DNA of 36,457 nt. It comes from Bryobacterales bacterium (GTDB taxonomy: Bacteria > Acidobacteriota > Terriglobia > Bryobacterales > Bryobacteraceae). The stretch spans positions 1-36,457 of the forward strand of contig PMSX01000020.1 of NCBI GenBank assembly GCA_003167495.1, given 5' to 3'. The stretch's first letter is position 1, and each line of letters opens with the position of its first letter. Both the position numbers and the translations under genes were made by a program. Shown in pieces: positions 8,221 through 16,249 of the stretch. The notes under the pieces were generated by a model that searched no databases, was not told where the DNA came from, and saw only the letters and a list, made by a program, of their open reading frames with translations.

Positions 8221-10005
8221 GACGCTCCGACGCCGCTAGCTTGGGCACATGAGTTTATTGCTCACCAAGCCGCGGTAAGGCCGGCAGCGTTGGCCGTGCG
8301 GGACGAGAAGCGCCAATTGACGTTTCACGAGTTGGATCAGCGGGCCAACCGTTTGGCGCGCCACATGCAAACCCTTGGCGTCGACGCCGAGGTAGCGGTT
8401 GGCTTGTATCTTGAGCGGTCGGTCGATTTTGTAGTGGCGGCGCTCGCGGTGCTTAAGGCTGGCGGAGGCTATGTGCCGCTCGATCCGGCTCATCCTGGCG
8501 AACGAATCGGCGCCATTCTGACCGACGCGGAGGTCAGAGTGCTGTTATCGCATAGGCGAATGGCGGCGGCTCTATCGAGTGGGCCATGGAAGATCGTCGA
8601 TCTTGATTCCGAAGCTGCCAGCATAGAGAACCATGCCGCTGATCCTCTGCTTCAACAAGTGGATGGTAACGAACTGGCCTACATCATTTATACCTCGGGT
8701 TCGACGGGTCGTCCGAAGGGTGTAGAGGTGACGCATGCGAACCTGGCGCATCTGATCGGTTGGTACCGGGCTGCTTCCGCAGTGAACCCGAACGATCGGG
8801 CCAGCCAGATGTTTGGGTTCGCCTTTGATGCGGCAGTTCTGGAGACGTGGGGCCACCTTACCGCAGGCGCAAGCGTGCACCTGGTTGACGAAGTGAGCCG
8901 GCGTTCGCCTGAGGGATTGCGGGATTGGCTCGTGGCGGAAAAAATTACTATTGGGTTTGCGCCAGCCGTGATTGCGGAGCATCTTGTGGTGTTTGACTGG
9001 CCGGAGCAAACCGCACTACGGCTTCTTGTGACAGGCGGGGACACGCTGCATCGTTATGCCAAGGCGGGTCTTCCTTTCAGGGTAGAGAATCAGTATGGCC
9101 CGACCGAATGCACGGTTGTGGTTACTTCCGGCGTAGTGCGCAGCGGAGGAATTGAGGGAGAGCTTCCCTCCATCGGCCGGCCGATTGACGACACGGAGGT
9201 TCTGATTCTGGATGCGGAGCTGAAGCGACTCCCGACGGGCGAAGAAGGCGAAATCTGCGTTGCGGGCCCGCAACTGGCGCGCCGCTATCGCAATCTGCCG
9301 GAAATGACGGCGGAAAAATTCGTGGTCGAGACTGGTACTGGAAGACGCCTTTACCGGACGGGAGATCGGGGGCGGGTGCTGCCCAATGGTGAAATCGCTT
9401 TCCTGGGACGAATGGACGATCTGATTAAGATTCGTGGATTCCGCGTCGAGCCGGATGAAATTATTTCGCATCTGATTTCGCATCCCGGAATTCGAAACAG
9501 CACCGTAGTGGCGCAAGGCGATAACGCCAATGAAAAAATTCTCGTCGCGTATTTAGTGCCAGCGGATGGCGCCGAATTGACGGCAGCCGAGCTAAGAGGA
9601 TATCTGCGCGCGCGGGTGCCCGACTACATGATTCCCGCGTCGTACGTCAGCCTGTCTTCCTTGCCGGTCACGATCACGGGAAAGTGTGACAAACGGTCGC
9701 TTCCAGCGCCTTCGGCGGCGAACTTGCTGCCCGAGTCACGGAATGCGCCGTCAGCCGATCAAACTTGCCCGGGTATCAGCGAAACGCGCGTTGCTGAATT
9801 GGTGAAGGGGTTGCTGGGCGGCCGAACGATCAGCCGCGATGACGACTTTTTCCTGACGGGAGGACATTCAATGCTAGGTGCGCAGTTACTGACCCGCCTG
9901 CGCGAAAGCCTGGGTGTTCAGTTGACTTTGCGGCAATTGTTTCAGGCGCCCACGATCGCTTCGTTAGCCGAGATTATCGACCAAAAACTGGTTGCTCGCA
10001 AGTAG
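8143..10005 (+). CDS. Stand-alone NRPS adenylation-thiolation didomain protein
   Basis: A 620-residue protein with a complete adenylation domain (about 35-525) and a carrier domain (about 545-615), and no condensation or thioesterase domain. Adenylation motifs are YTSGSTGRPKG (183-193), FAFDAAVLETW with D229, NQYGPTE (316-322), YRTGD (404-408), RGFRVEPDEI (431-440) and the catalytic lysine K514 in TGKCDKRSLP. The carrier motif is GGHSML with the phosphopantetheine-accepting S576. It should activate an amino acid as AMP ester and load it onto its own carrier arm. Aligning by eye to GrsA, I read the specificity positions as D-A-L-F-V-G-Q-V-V-K, hydrophobic and similar to leucine codes. The GTG at 8143 has an AGGTGG-like site; an ATG at 8215 is an alternative start, and the adenylation fold begins only after it. 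The following acyltransferase gene, 22 bases downstream, is the likely partner. Confidence 0.92.
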   Translation: MSAWKNAPTMPLHVPNRNPLLSDTMIDAPTPLAWAHEFIAHQAAVRPAALAVRDEKRQLTFHELDQRANRLARHMQTLGVDAEVAVGLYLERSVDFVVAALAVLKAGGGYVPLDPAHPGERIGAILTDAEVRVLLSHRRMAAALSSGPWKIVDLDSEAASIENHAADPLLQQVDGNELAYIIYTSGSTGRPKGVEVTHANLAHLIGWYRAASAVNPNDRASQMFGFAFDAAVLETWGHLTAGASVHLVDEVSRRSPEGLRDWLVAEKITIGFAPAVIAEHLVVFDWPEQTALRLLVTGGDTLHRYAKAGLPFRVENQYGPTECTVVVTSGVVRSGGIEGELPSIGRPIDDTEVLILDAELKRLPTGEEGEICVAGPQLARRYRNLPEMTAEKFVVETGTGRRLYRTGDRGRVLPNGEIAFLGRMDDLIKIRGFRVEPDEIISHLISHPGIRNSTVVAQGDNANEKILVAYLVPADGAELTAAELRGYLRARVPDYMIPASYVSLSSLPVTITGKCDKRSLPAPSAANLLPESRNAPSADQTCPGISETRVAELVKGLLGGRTISRDDDFFLTGGHSMLGAQLLTRLRESLGVQLTLRQLFQAPTIASLAEIIDQKLVARK

Positions 10006-10027
10006 ATTATTCAATTTGATTGCGGAA

Positions 10028-11137
10028 ATGGCAGCCGTCTCAACGCACAGAGTAAAGCTTCGCGAAGCGCATTTTGAAGACTATCAGGCGATTGCCGCGC
10101 TTGAAGGCTCGCACGAACTGGTGTCGAAACCATTGAACGACTGGCGGCGCCTGTGGTCCGGCAATCCATGCTATGAAGAACTGGGGCCGCGCTGGCCCAT
10201 CGGTTGGGTTTTGCAGGATGGCGAGCGAATTGTCGGCTGCTCCTGTAATATACCTTTGCGGTACGTCTTCCGAGGCAAAAAACTCGTGGTTGCTTCGGGA
10301 CGGGGCTGGGTGGTGGACGATGCGTATCGCGGTTACGCGGCGCTGCTGGGGGACGAGTATTTCAATCAAGAGAATGTCGACTTATTCCTTAACAACACAG
10401 TGAACGGCAAGGCCGCGGGTTTGATCACTGCATTGGGCTCAATGAGGGTTCCGGCCGGTGATTGGAGTGAGGCCGCCTTCGCCATAACGGAGCATCGGGG
10501 GTTTGCAGAGAGCGCGTTGCGGATCAAACAGATTCCTCAACCTCGCTTGCTGAGTTATCCTGTCGGGCTGGCGCTCTCTCTCAAGGACCGACTTACCGGC
10601 AACTCTCTTCCCAAGGCGGACATCGACGTGGCTTTGCAGCACGACTTTGATCAGCGCTTCGATACGTTCTGGGAGAACCTGAGCCATCGCAGCAATGACT
10701 TGCTGGCCGTGCGTTCACGCGAAGTTTTGAGATGGCACTTTGGCGCGGTTCTTGATACAGACGGTCTTTGGGTTCTCACCGCGGCGCGCGGCGGTAACAT
10801 CGACGCTTATGCGGTTTTCCAGCGGCGCGATGAACCACAGTATGGCTTGAAACGTATTCGGATGGTGGATTTTCAGGCATGCGATAGGCACGATCAATAT
10901 TGCGCAGCCCTTGTGCAGCGCGCCTTTGACGAGTGCCGAGCGCAAGGAATTCACGTGTTGGAACACGTAGGCTGCAATCTTGCAAAGACGAACGTTTTCG
11001 ACCGGTTTGCTCCTTATCGCCGCAAACTCGCTGGCTGGTCTTTCTTTTATCTGACAAACGATGAAGAACTGGCTCGCCAGTTGGCCGACCCGGAGGCTTG
11101 GGCGCCGTCTTCCTATGATGGGGATGCCAGTCTTTAA
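10028..11137 (+). CDS. GNAT-like acyltransferase, partner of the A-T protein
   Basis: A 369-residue protein starting MAAVSTHRVKLREAHFEDY, the typical first strand and helix of a GNAT domain. A second region near 230-350 (LLAVRSREVLRWHFG, then RMVDFQACDRHDQYCAAL) repeats features of the fold, so it may be a tandem or two-lobed GNAT. The frame is open from a TTG at 9992 inside the previous gene, but the ATG at 10028 fits the domain start. It follows the adenylation-thiolation gene after 22 bases on the same strand. Because that protein lacks a condensation domain, the simplest reading is that this enzyme takes the carrier-bound aminoacyl group and passes it to an amine or hydroxyl acceptor. The acceptor is unknown and no glycosyltransferase genes lie beside it. 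The gene converges on the OPT gene with only 14 bases between. Confidence 0.7.
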   Translation: MAAVSTHRVKLREAHFEDYQAIAALEGSHELVSKPLNDWRRLWSGNPCYEELGPRWPIGWVLQDGERIVGCSCNIPLRYVFRGKKLVVASGRGWVVDDAYRGYAALLGDEYFNQENVDLFLNNTVNGKAAGLITALGSMRVPAGDWSEAAFAITEHRGFAESALRIKQIPQPRLLSYPVGLALSLKDRLTGNSLPKADIDVALQHDFDQRFDTFWENLSHRSNDLLAVRSREVLRWHFGAVLDTDGLWVLTAARGGNIDAYAVFQRRDEPQYGLKRIRMVDFQACDRHDQYCAALVQRAFDECRAQGIHVLEHVGCNLAKTNVFDRFAPYRRKLAGWSFFYLTNDEELARQLADPEAWAPSSYDGDASL

Positions 11138-11151
11138 GAAGAGTGGCGGCT

Positions 11152-13182
11152 TTACATCATGGCCACGGGCGGTGCGGGTTCATCGGGACTGCCAGCCGCG
11201 CCGAGTGGCCAGCGAATCATCAGGAATCCCAAGAGCATCATTACCGCCATTCCGAACACGTAGGATGGATCTCGGAATATCTGCAAGTGATCGAGCACGT
11301 TCTTGGGCAGAAATTGCATGCCCGCCCATACCAAACCCAAAATCGCCTCGCCCGCAATTAATCCAGATGCGGTCAATATGCCGGCATTCTCGACACGTGC
11401 GCGTTGAGCTTCGTTGTAGCCGCGGCGCTGGGCCAGCGTGTCTCCGAGCCAGCGGAACAATCCTCCGATGAAGATCGCGGCAGTCGTTTCGAAAGGCAGA
11501 TACATTCCAACGGCCACCAGCATCGGGCTCTTGACATTCATCGCAATAAACGCGAAGCCCATCAAAATGCCGACGAGCACCAATGGCCAGGCCATGTCGC
11601 CCGCTACGATCCCTTGAGCGAGCAGCGCCATCAAGCCGGCCTGCGGGGCAGGGAGCTGCCGATCGCCAAAACCAGTTCCGCCTGTTTTAATATTCCCTTC
11701 ATACAGCAAGAGCAAAGGAAAGTACATGACCAGGCTTGCCACAACCACAGCGATCAACTCGGCAATCTGAATATTGCGGGGCGTTCCTCCCAAGATGTAG
11801 CCCACTTTGAAATCTTGCAAGAGTTCCCCGGCTACGGCTGACGAAACGCACACAACCGCCGCGACTCCCAACACTGCCGCTACACCTCCGACGCCCGATA
11901 CACCCAGTGACACCATTAACAATGCCGCGATCAGCAGTGTGGAAAGAGTGAGCCCCGACACAGGATTGTTCGACGAGCCGATCAGTCCGCAGAGACTGCC
12001 GGAAACAGTCGCAAAGAAGAAACCGAGAATCAGCATGACCACCGCCGCTACGATTCCGCCCACCACTTGGCCGGAGAAATAAATGTAGAGCGCGATCATC
12101 AATGCGAAGACAGCGCCAATCAAACTCAGCACGACCTTTGTGCTCATATAGCGTTCGGTTCGGTTTGACGACAATTTCGCCTCGCCCGATTGCCTTGCTT
12201 CAATCAACGTGCGCTTAATGCCGATGGCGAGATTCGTGCGCATTTTAAACAGGGTATAGCCCGCGCCTACGAGCATGCTGCCCACCGCAATCGGCCGCAC
12301 AATATATCTCCAAACGGCTGTGGACATGGTTCCCCAGGCGTCGGGCTTGGCGTCCGCCGGAAGAAACGCGTGCAACTGCGGTCCCACGAAATAAATTAAC
12401 AGTGGCACCAGAAAGCCCCATGCCAGCACGCCACCGGAAAACTGCAACGCTGCTAGGCGCGGACCAATGACGTAACCGACTCCAAAATAGGCTGGGCTAA
12501 TGCTCGGCGCGGCAAAACTGCTCACGCCGCCGGTTTGCAGAATATTTGTCGAGCCTGCGCCGCCAAGCCGCACTCTGCTAACGCCCAATTGCCCGATACG
12601 CACGGGAAATTCCGCGTCGGCCGCGAACAATTGCAACTTACCTAACAGGAAAACAATTCCGCCGATGGCAATATTCCAGAACAGGAATCGCGCCGCCTCC
12701 GCGCCCCGTTGGCCCGCTTTGTGAATCTCCGAAGCCGCCACCGATTCCGGGAAGGGAAGTTCGGCGTCCTCCACCATGACGCGCCGTACCAGCGAAATGA
12801 ACAAAACGCCGAGCACGCTGCCCACAAGTATAAGGACGGACGTCTTCCAATACGCGTCGACAAAACCAAAAGAGGTCCAGGTATGAGCGATTAAGAATGC
12901 CGGAATCGTGAAGATTGCGCCCGATGCTACGCCTTCGCCGATGGACCCACTGGTGCGCGAAATGTTCTCTTCCAGCAGCGACCCTTTCCACGCTCGCATG
13001 ACCGCCATGCTGATGACGGCCGCCGGATAGGTGGCAGCCACGGTGACTCCAGCCCGCAGCCCAAGGTAGGCGTTGGCAGCGCCCAAAACCACTGTCATGC
13101 TAAGCCCCAGCGCAATGGCTCGTACAGTCAGCTCCCGCATCTCCAGATGCTCAGGAACGAACGGCTTGAATGGCGTGCTCAT
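11152..13182 (-). CDS. OPT family oligopeptide transporter
   Basis: A 676-residue polytopic membrane protein of the OPT family (PF03169). It begins with a short cytosolic leader and the family signature LTVRAIALGLSMTVVLGAAN then AYLGLRAGVTVAATYPAAVI. NISRTSGSIGEGVASGAIFT is the conserved NxxRTxGS/GE loop. More than a dozen hydrophobic segments follow to the end at GFLMIRWPLGAAGS. Family members move small peptides or metal chelates across the inner membrane using a proton gradient; the substrate here cannot be told. The ATG at 13182 lacks a clear ribosome binding site, and a TACAAT box lies only 13 bases upstream (13200-13195), so the mRNA may be nearly leaderless. It is the last of four genes in a row on this strand (TetR, secreted protein, cupin, OPT). 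Confidence 0.93.
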   Translation of the reverse strand: MSTPFKPFVPEHLEMRELTVRAIALGLSMTVVLGAANAYLGLRAGVTVAATYPAAVISMAVMRAWKGSLLEENISRTSGSIGEGVASGAIFTIPAFLIAHTWTSFGFVDAYWKTSVLILVGSVLGVLFISLVRRVMVEDAELPFPESVAASEIHKAGQRGAEAARFLFWNIAIGGIVFLLGKLQLFAADAEFPVRIGQLGVSRVRLGGAGSTNILQTGGVSSFAAPSISPAYFGVGYVIGPRLAALQFSGGVLAWGFLVPLLIYFVGPQLHAFLPADAKPDAWGTMSTAVWRYIVRPIAVGSMLVGAGYTLFKMRTNLAIGIKRTLIEARQSGEAKLSSNRTERYMSTKVVLSLIGAVFALMIALYIYFSGQVVGGIVAAVVMLILGFFFATVSGSLCGLIGSSNNPVSGLTLSTLLIAALLMVSLGVSGVGGVAAVLGVAAVVCVSSAVAGELLQDFKVGYILGGTPRNIQIAELIAVVVASLVMYFPLLLLYEGNIKTGGTGFGDRQLPAPQAGLMALLAQGIVAGDMAWPLVLVGILMGFAFIAMNVKSPMLVAVGMYLPFETTAAIFIGGLFRWLGDTLAQRRGYNEAQRARVENAGILTASGLIAGEAILGLVWAGMQFLPKNVLDHLQIFRDPSYVFGMAVMMLLGFLMIRWPLGAAGSPDEPAPPVAMM

Positions 13183-13223
13183 AATAGTGCTGTTATTGTA
13201 CGAACATGTTTGCGCGGCTGCAG

Positions 13224-13574
13224 CTATTTGCGCAAGTAGTGATCTGTGCCGTTGATCCAGTCTTCGCGCGGCGGCGTGAACGTGTCTATCCCGATACTGT
13301 CTTCTAACGCCAGCGCGGCGTGGGGCACGTGTGGAGGAATGAGGAGAACATCTCCCGCGTGGAGCACGATCTCTTTCCCTTCGATGGAAAAGCGCATCGA
13401 GCCGGAGAGTACCTGGCTGATCTGTTCATTGTGGTGACTGTGCTCGGGTACAACGCAGCCCTTTCTCATTATAATGCGGGCCACCATTACTTGATCGCCG
13501 ACCACAAACTGGCGATCAAAAAGGGGGTTCAAAGTTTCAACGGGCAAGTCATTCCAGCGAATATGCTTTGTCAT
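13224..13574 (-). CDS. Small cupin domain protein
   Basis: A 116-residue single-domain cupin. Motif 1 is PEHSHHNEQISQVLSG with H45, H47 (or H48) and E50/Q51 as probable metal ligands. Motif 2 is LHAGDVLLIPPHVPH with H82 and H85. It carries no export signal. Proteins of this size bind a metal and act as small dioxygenases, isomerases or sensors; the sequence does not say which. It lies 41 bases upstream of the OPT gene and 27 bases downstream of the small secreted-protein gene on the same strand, so it is probably cotranscribed with both. Confidence 0.85.
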   Translation of the reverse strand: MTKHIRWNDLPVETLNPLFDRQFVVGDQVMVARIIMRKGCVVPEHSHHNEQISQVLSGSMRFSIEGKEIVLHAGDVLLIPPHVPHAALALEDSIGIDTFTPPREDWINGTDHYLRK

Positions 13575-13601
13575 CAGCCACTGATCATATCTCGATGGCC
13601 G

Positions 13602-14042
13602 TCAATATTTTCTGGCGGCCGCGTGAGTCTTTGCTGTGCTCATAATCTCAACCGCGTCTTTTTTCAGCGCTGCCGCCCGCGTATCGGACTGCGTGCAACT
13701 TAGATCAGGCGAGCGAACGCCGTTGTACTCAATGAAAAGAGATGTGCCGAATGAAACGCTTTTCATGCAGTGTTTGACTGGCAATTCATTCAGCGGGCCT
13801 GCTGCTTTCAGATCTTCCAGCAAGCGGCTGCACATCTCTTGGGCGAGTGTTATCTTTTCCTTCGACCCGTCGCGCCGTTCGATTGTGGCCTCGGGACCTG
13901 AAGTTTCGAGCTTAACGTTCATACCGGGAACATTGGTTGAGCCGGTATTAATGATCGTCACCTGCGCGGAGCAGAGCCACGCGCTAGTCATGAGCAATCC
14001 GAGAACACAGAAAAATCTAGCCATGCTTTCATTGTGTCTCAT
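13602..14042 (-). CDS. Small secreted protein of unknown function
   Basis: A 146-residue protein with a clear signal peptide (MARFFCVLGLLMTSAWLCSA, cleavage after CSA) and no domain I recognise. The mature part is short, with cysteines in MCSRLL, KHCMKS and LSCTQS, so disulfides are possible in the periplasm. Its first ATG (14042) overlaps the TetR stop codon as ATGA, suggesting coupling. An ATG six codons in (14024) gives the more standard signal peptide. Acidobacterial genomes carry many small secreted proteins of this sort, and the context with a TetR regulator gives no specific role. Confidence 0.7.
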   Translation of the reverse strand: MRHNESMARFFCVLGLLMTSAWLCSAQVTIINTGSTNVPGMNVKLETSGPEATIERRDGSKEKITLAQEMCSRLLEDLKAAGPLNELPVKHCMKSVSFGTSLFIEYNGVRSPDLSCTQSDTRAAALKKDAVEIMSTAKTHAAARKY

Positions 14043-14650
14043 TTCTTTGCTGCCAGAATTCCTGTGAACAGCAAGCCCGAACAGGCTATTACAAAGTCGT
14101 CTTGCGCCAACGGTTGGGCAAATGGCATTTGGTCTAGCTTAAGCGCGCTAATGCCGTGCACGATTGACCACAATGCGCACGCCATGAGCTTCGTGTCTCC
14201 CGCGCGCACGTCGCCTTTCGCTTGGCCATCCACAATCGTCTCTTCCAGGATTTGGAACGCTCGCTTTTCTGCGTCACATGCTTCTGGTGGTTCAACCGAA
14301 GGCGGCGGGCTAAACATTACTTCGAAGTAAGCCGGATGTTCGCGCGCAAAGCGCACATAGGCTGCTCCCATGGCACTCATACGCGCAGGAAATCCCGCCG
14401 CGGACCCGGCGCGTCCTTCATTGAGCGCCGCCGCAAACTTTTCGAACCCAACTTCGCGAATGGCCGCCAGCAACTTCGCCTTATCGGCAAAATGCCGGTA
14501 TGCGGCCATGCGTGAAACTCCTACGCGCGCGCCAATCTCGCGCAGCGTGAGCGCGCGCACGCCTTTTTCGGCAATCAATTCCAGACCTGCTTGAATTAGG
14601 ACCGCCCGCAGATTGCCGTGATGGTAGCTCTTCTTGGCTGCGACACTCAT
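14039..14650 (-). CDS. TetR family transcriptional regulator
   Basis: A 203-residue TetR-type repressor. The N-terminal DNA-binding part is KKSYHHGNLRAVLIQAGLEL, then LTLREIGARVGVSRMAAYRH and FADKAKLLAAI, a standard helix-turn-helix. The C-terminal ligand and dimer domain resembles the WHG-type group, with the YVRFAREHPAYFEVMF segment. The frame is open up to 14770, but that 5' part lies in a dispersed repeat (14713-14785), so the ATG at 14650 directly before VAAKKSYHHG is the real start. A candidate operator lies 24 bases upstream. It couples by ATGA to the secreted-protein gene and probably controls the four-gene run ending with OPT. Confidence 0.9.
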   Translation of the reverse strand: MSVAAKKSYHHGNLRAVLIQAGLELIAEKGVRALTLREIGARVGVSRMAAYRHFADKAKLLAAIREVGFEKFAAALNEGRAGSAAGFPARMSAMGAAYVRFAREHPAYFEVMFSPPPSVEPPEACDAEKRAFQILEETIVDGQAKGDVRAGDTKLMACALWSIVHGISALKLDQMPFAQPLAQDDFVIACSGLLFTGILAAKK

Positions 14651-14673
14651 AAGTAACCATCTTGACAGATAGA

Positions 14674-14690
14674 TGTTGACTTTGGCAACA
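14674..14690. promoter_or_regulatory. Inverted repeat upstream of the TetR gene, candidate operator
   Basis: TGTTGACTTTGGCAACA has perfect 5-base outer arms (TGTTG/CAACA) and one further matched pair. Position, 24 bases before the ATG, and size fit a TetR operator. Next to it a second pair, CATCT and AGATG with an 8-base spacer, lies at 14659-14676. Binding is inferred from position only. Confidence 0.4.
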
Positions 14691-14712
14691 TTGAGTGCGA
14701 CAAGCGTAAGCC

Positions 14713-14785
14713 AGCGTAAGCGGCCTAATTCGGCACTGCCTTGCCAAAACGTTTCGGCCATCTCTTTCACCGCCCAACTTCTAGC
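14713..14785. repeat. Dispersed repeat, copy 1
   Basis: The 33-base block at 14713-14745 matches 16035-16067 at 29 positions (core CCTAATTCG then CACTGCC), and both copies are followed by CGCCC and then CTAGCCGAGCC after a variable gap. The two copies flank the gene of unknown function at 15159-15911. Open frames that extend into this block are probably artefacts. Confidence 0.6.
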
Positions 14786-15158
14786 CGAGCCCCGAACTGT
14801 GAAGGAGTCGGCAACGCCGCCCTCCTTTTGGGGTACTTCGTCACTTCATAGGATGTGCGTAGGTTCAGTGGAGCTATGCGCCGTGACTATCAAGGTGGCT
14901 CAGCCACCCCTACTGGATTCCCCGATCATTGAGTGCGCCGAAAAATCGAGTCACAAGAGCTGAAAGTTTATTTTCTCTTCCAGCTCCTTCTTAATCAGTC
15001 ACTTACAAGAATACCCTCGCGTCACTCATCTCGGCCCTGCCGTCGCTCACGCAGAATGGAACCGAGAACAGACCTGCGCGGTATTCGAGGTGCCGGAGCC
15101 TTCCCCCTCCTCCCGCAGGCCGCTTTTTCATTCTAAAAAAAACCAGGAGTCTACCATC
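14786..15158. other. Intergenic stretch with a short palindrome
   Basis: No gene is visible. GGTGGCTCAGCCACC at 14894-14908 is a perfect palindrome around a central C and could form a small hairpin in either transcript. Just before the next gene, the run CTTTTTCATTCTAAAAAAAA and the CCAGGAG ribosome binding site occur. The rest has no recognisable structure. Confidence 0.4.
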
Positions 15159-15911
15159 ATGTCCGAAAGCAATAACTCGGCCGCCGCGCCCGAAACAGAA
15201 CCATCCACCATCTCCGCCGCCCGTCTCGCTGCCAATCGTCAGAACGCCCAAAAATCCGGCGGACCAACCACTCCGGAGGGTAAGGCAATATCCAGCCTTA
15301 ACGCCGTCAAATGCGGCCTCACGGGCAACGCCATGCTCTTCGCCAACCGAGCCGACATCGTCCGTTACTTCGCACACGTCGAGTCTTACGAAACACAATT
15401 CCAACCCGTCGGCCCCGAAGAATCCGCCCTCGTCCAATCCATTGCCGACATTCGTTGGCGGCTCAACCGCATTCCCGGCCTCGAACTCGCTATCCTCGCC
15501 ACCGGCAGCCTAGTGGTCTCAGAGAGCAACCCCTCCTTGGCCGCACCCGACGCCGAAATGGCGCTCGAACTGTACGTGCGCCGACAGTATGAAAAGGAAC
15601 TCCGCAATCTTCATCTGCAGGAAAACCGTCTCGCCCGCCGCCGTGAACGCGAAAGCGCCGAACTCCTGCGTCTGCAATCCGCTCGGAAAAGCAAGGAAGA
15701 AGAAGCACTCGCCGAAGCCGCCCAAGCCGCTCTTCTCGCGCAACACCGCAAACTGCCCCTCACCCAAATCCCCGGCGTTGGGTTCGATTTTTCGAGAAGC
15801 CGTTTCGCTACCTACATGAGCCGCCTCACTCCCTCGCAGAAGGAGAAGTTCCTCCAAACCGCCCTCGCTGCGGCAGTCGAAGCACCCCAAACCATGGAGG
15901 CCGCTGTCTAA
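15159..15911 (+). CDS. Protein of unknown function with NAQKSGGPTTPEGKA motif
   Basis: A 250-residue soluble protein. Residues about 17-52 contain AARLAANRQNAQKSGGPTTP, EGKAISSLNAVKCGL, a motif found near the start of many uncharacterised proteins in Acidobacteria and Planctomycetes; the name and function of that family are not known to me. The middle (about 140-205) is rich in E, K, R and A and likely forms a long helix or coiled coil. There is no membrane segment or export signal. The ATG at 15159 follows CCAGGAG by 9 bases, and the open frame upstream to 15090 is ignored. It stands alone between two copies of a dispersed repeat, which would fit a gene that has moved or multiplied. Confidence 0.75.
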   Translation: MSESNNSAAAPETEPSTISAARLAANRQNAQKSGGPTTPEGKAISSLNAVKCGLTGNAMLFANRADIVRYFAHVESYETQFQPVGPEESALVQSIADIRWRLNRIPGLELAILATGSLVVSESNPSLAAPDAEMALELYVRRQYEKELRNLHLQENRLARRRERESAELLRLQSARKSKEEEALAEAAQAALLAQHRKLPLTQIPGVGFDFSRSRFATYMSRLTPSQKEKFLQTALAAAVEAPQTMEAAV

Positions 15912-16034
15912 AATCGCAAAAACTCCTCACTCCTCGCAAACCGTCTTCCTCAACTACGCCACCAGACTGTAAAAACTCGAGGGTGCCGAGTTTCTACATT
16001 TCTGACCCACGACTAACTCCGAAACCGAGCCGGA

Positions 16035-16095
16035 AGCGTAATCGACCTAATTCGACACTGCCTCGCCTTTTCAACAATCGCCCCTAGCCGAGCCG
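16035..16095. repeat. Dispersed repeat, copy 2
   Basis: This is the partner of 14713-14785 in the same orientation: 29 of 33 bases match in the first block, then the shared CGCCC...CTAGCCGAGCC tail with a shorter gap (the earlier copy has about 12 more bases between blocks). Copies 1.3 kb apart in one window suggest a family spread in the genome. Confidence 0.6.
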
Positions 16096-16210
16096 CCGCG
16101 AGACGTCTCTCTTGTGCTGCTGGCGTGAAGAAAACGTAAAAACTCGAGGAGACGGCGGAGCCGCCTTGGTCGTGGCGCGGCCTGGCGTACTCGTTACGTT
16201 GATGGTGCTT

Positions 16211-16240
16211 TTGTGGGTTCTTGCGGGCCGTCGATATAAA
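16211..16240 (+). promoter_or_regulatory. Candidate promoter of the TIM-barrel gene
   Basis: TTGTGG (16211-16216), 18 bases, then TATAAA (16235-16240). The predicted start near 16247 would fall three bases before the ATG at 16250. That gene has no visible ribosome binding site, so a leaderless transcript would make sense. Confidence 0.35.
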
Positions 16241-16249
16241 CTGTTCTGC

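Larger units (their letters stand above)
15912..16249. other. Repeat-containing intergenic region
   Basis: No gene is seen. It contains copy 2 of the dispersed repeat (16035-16095) and two exact copies of GTAAAAACTCGAGG (15969-15982 and 16138-16151). There is also a perfect 10-base palindrome GAGACGTCTC (16102-16111). GGCGGAGCCGCC (16156-16167) could form a small stem. The right end holds a candidate promoter for the next gene. Confidence 0.5.

Noticed and set aside
14651..14770. Upstream extension of the TetR frame
   Set aside because: It reads through a dispersed repeat. TetR proteins normally begin just before the helix-turn-helix, as here from 14650.
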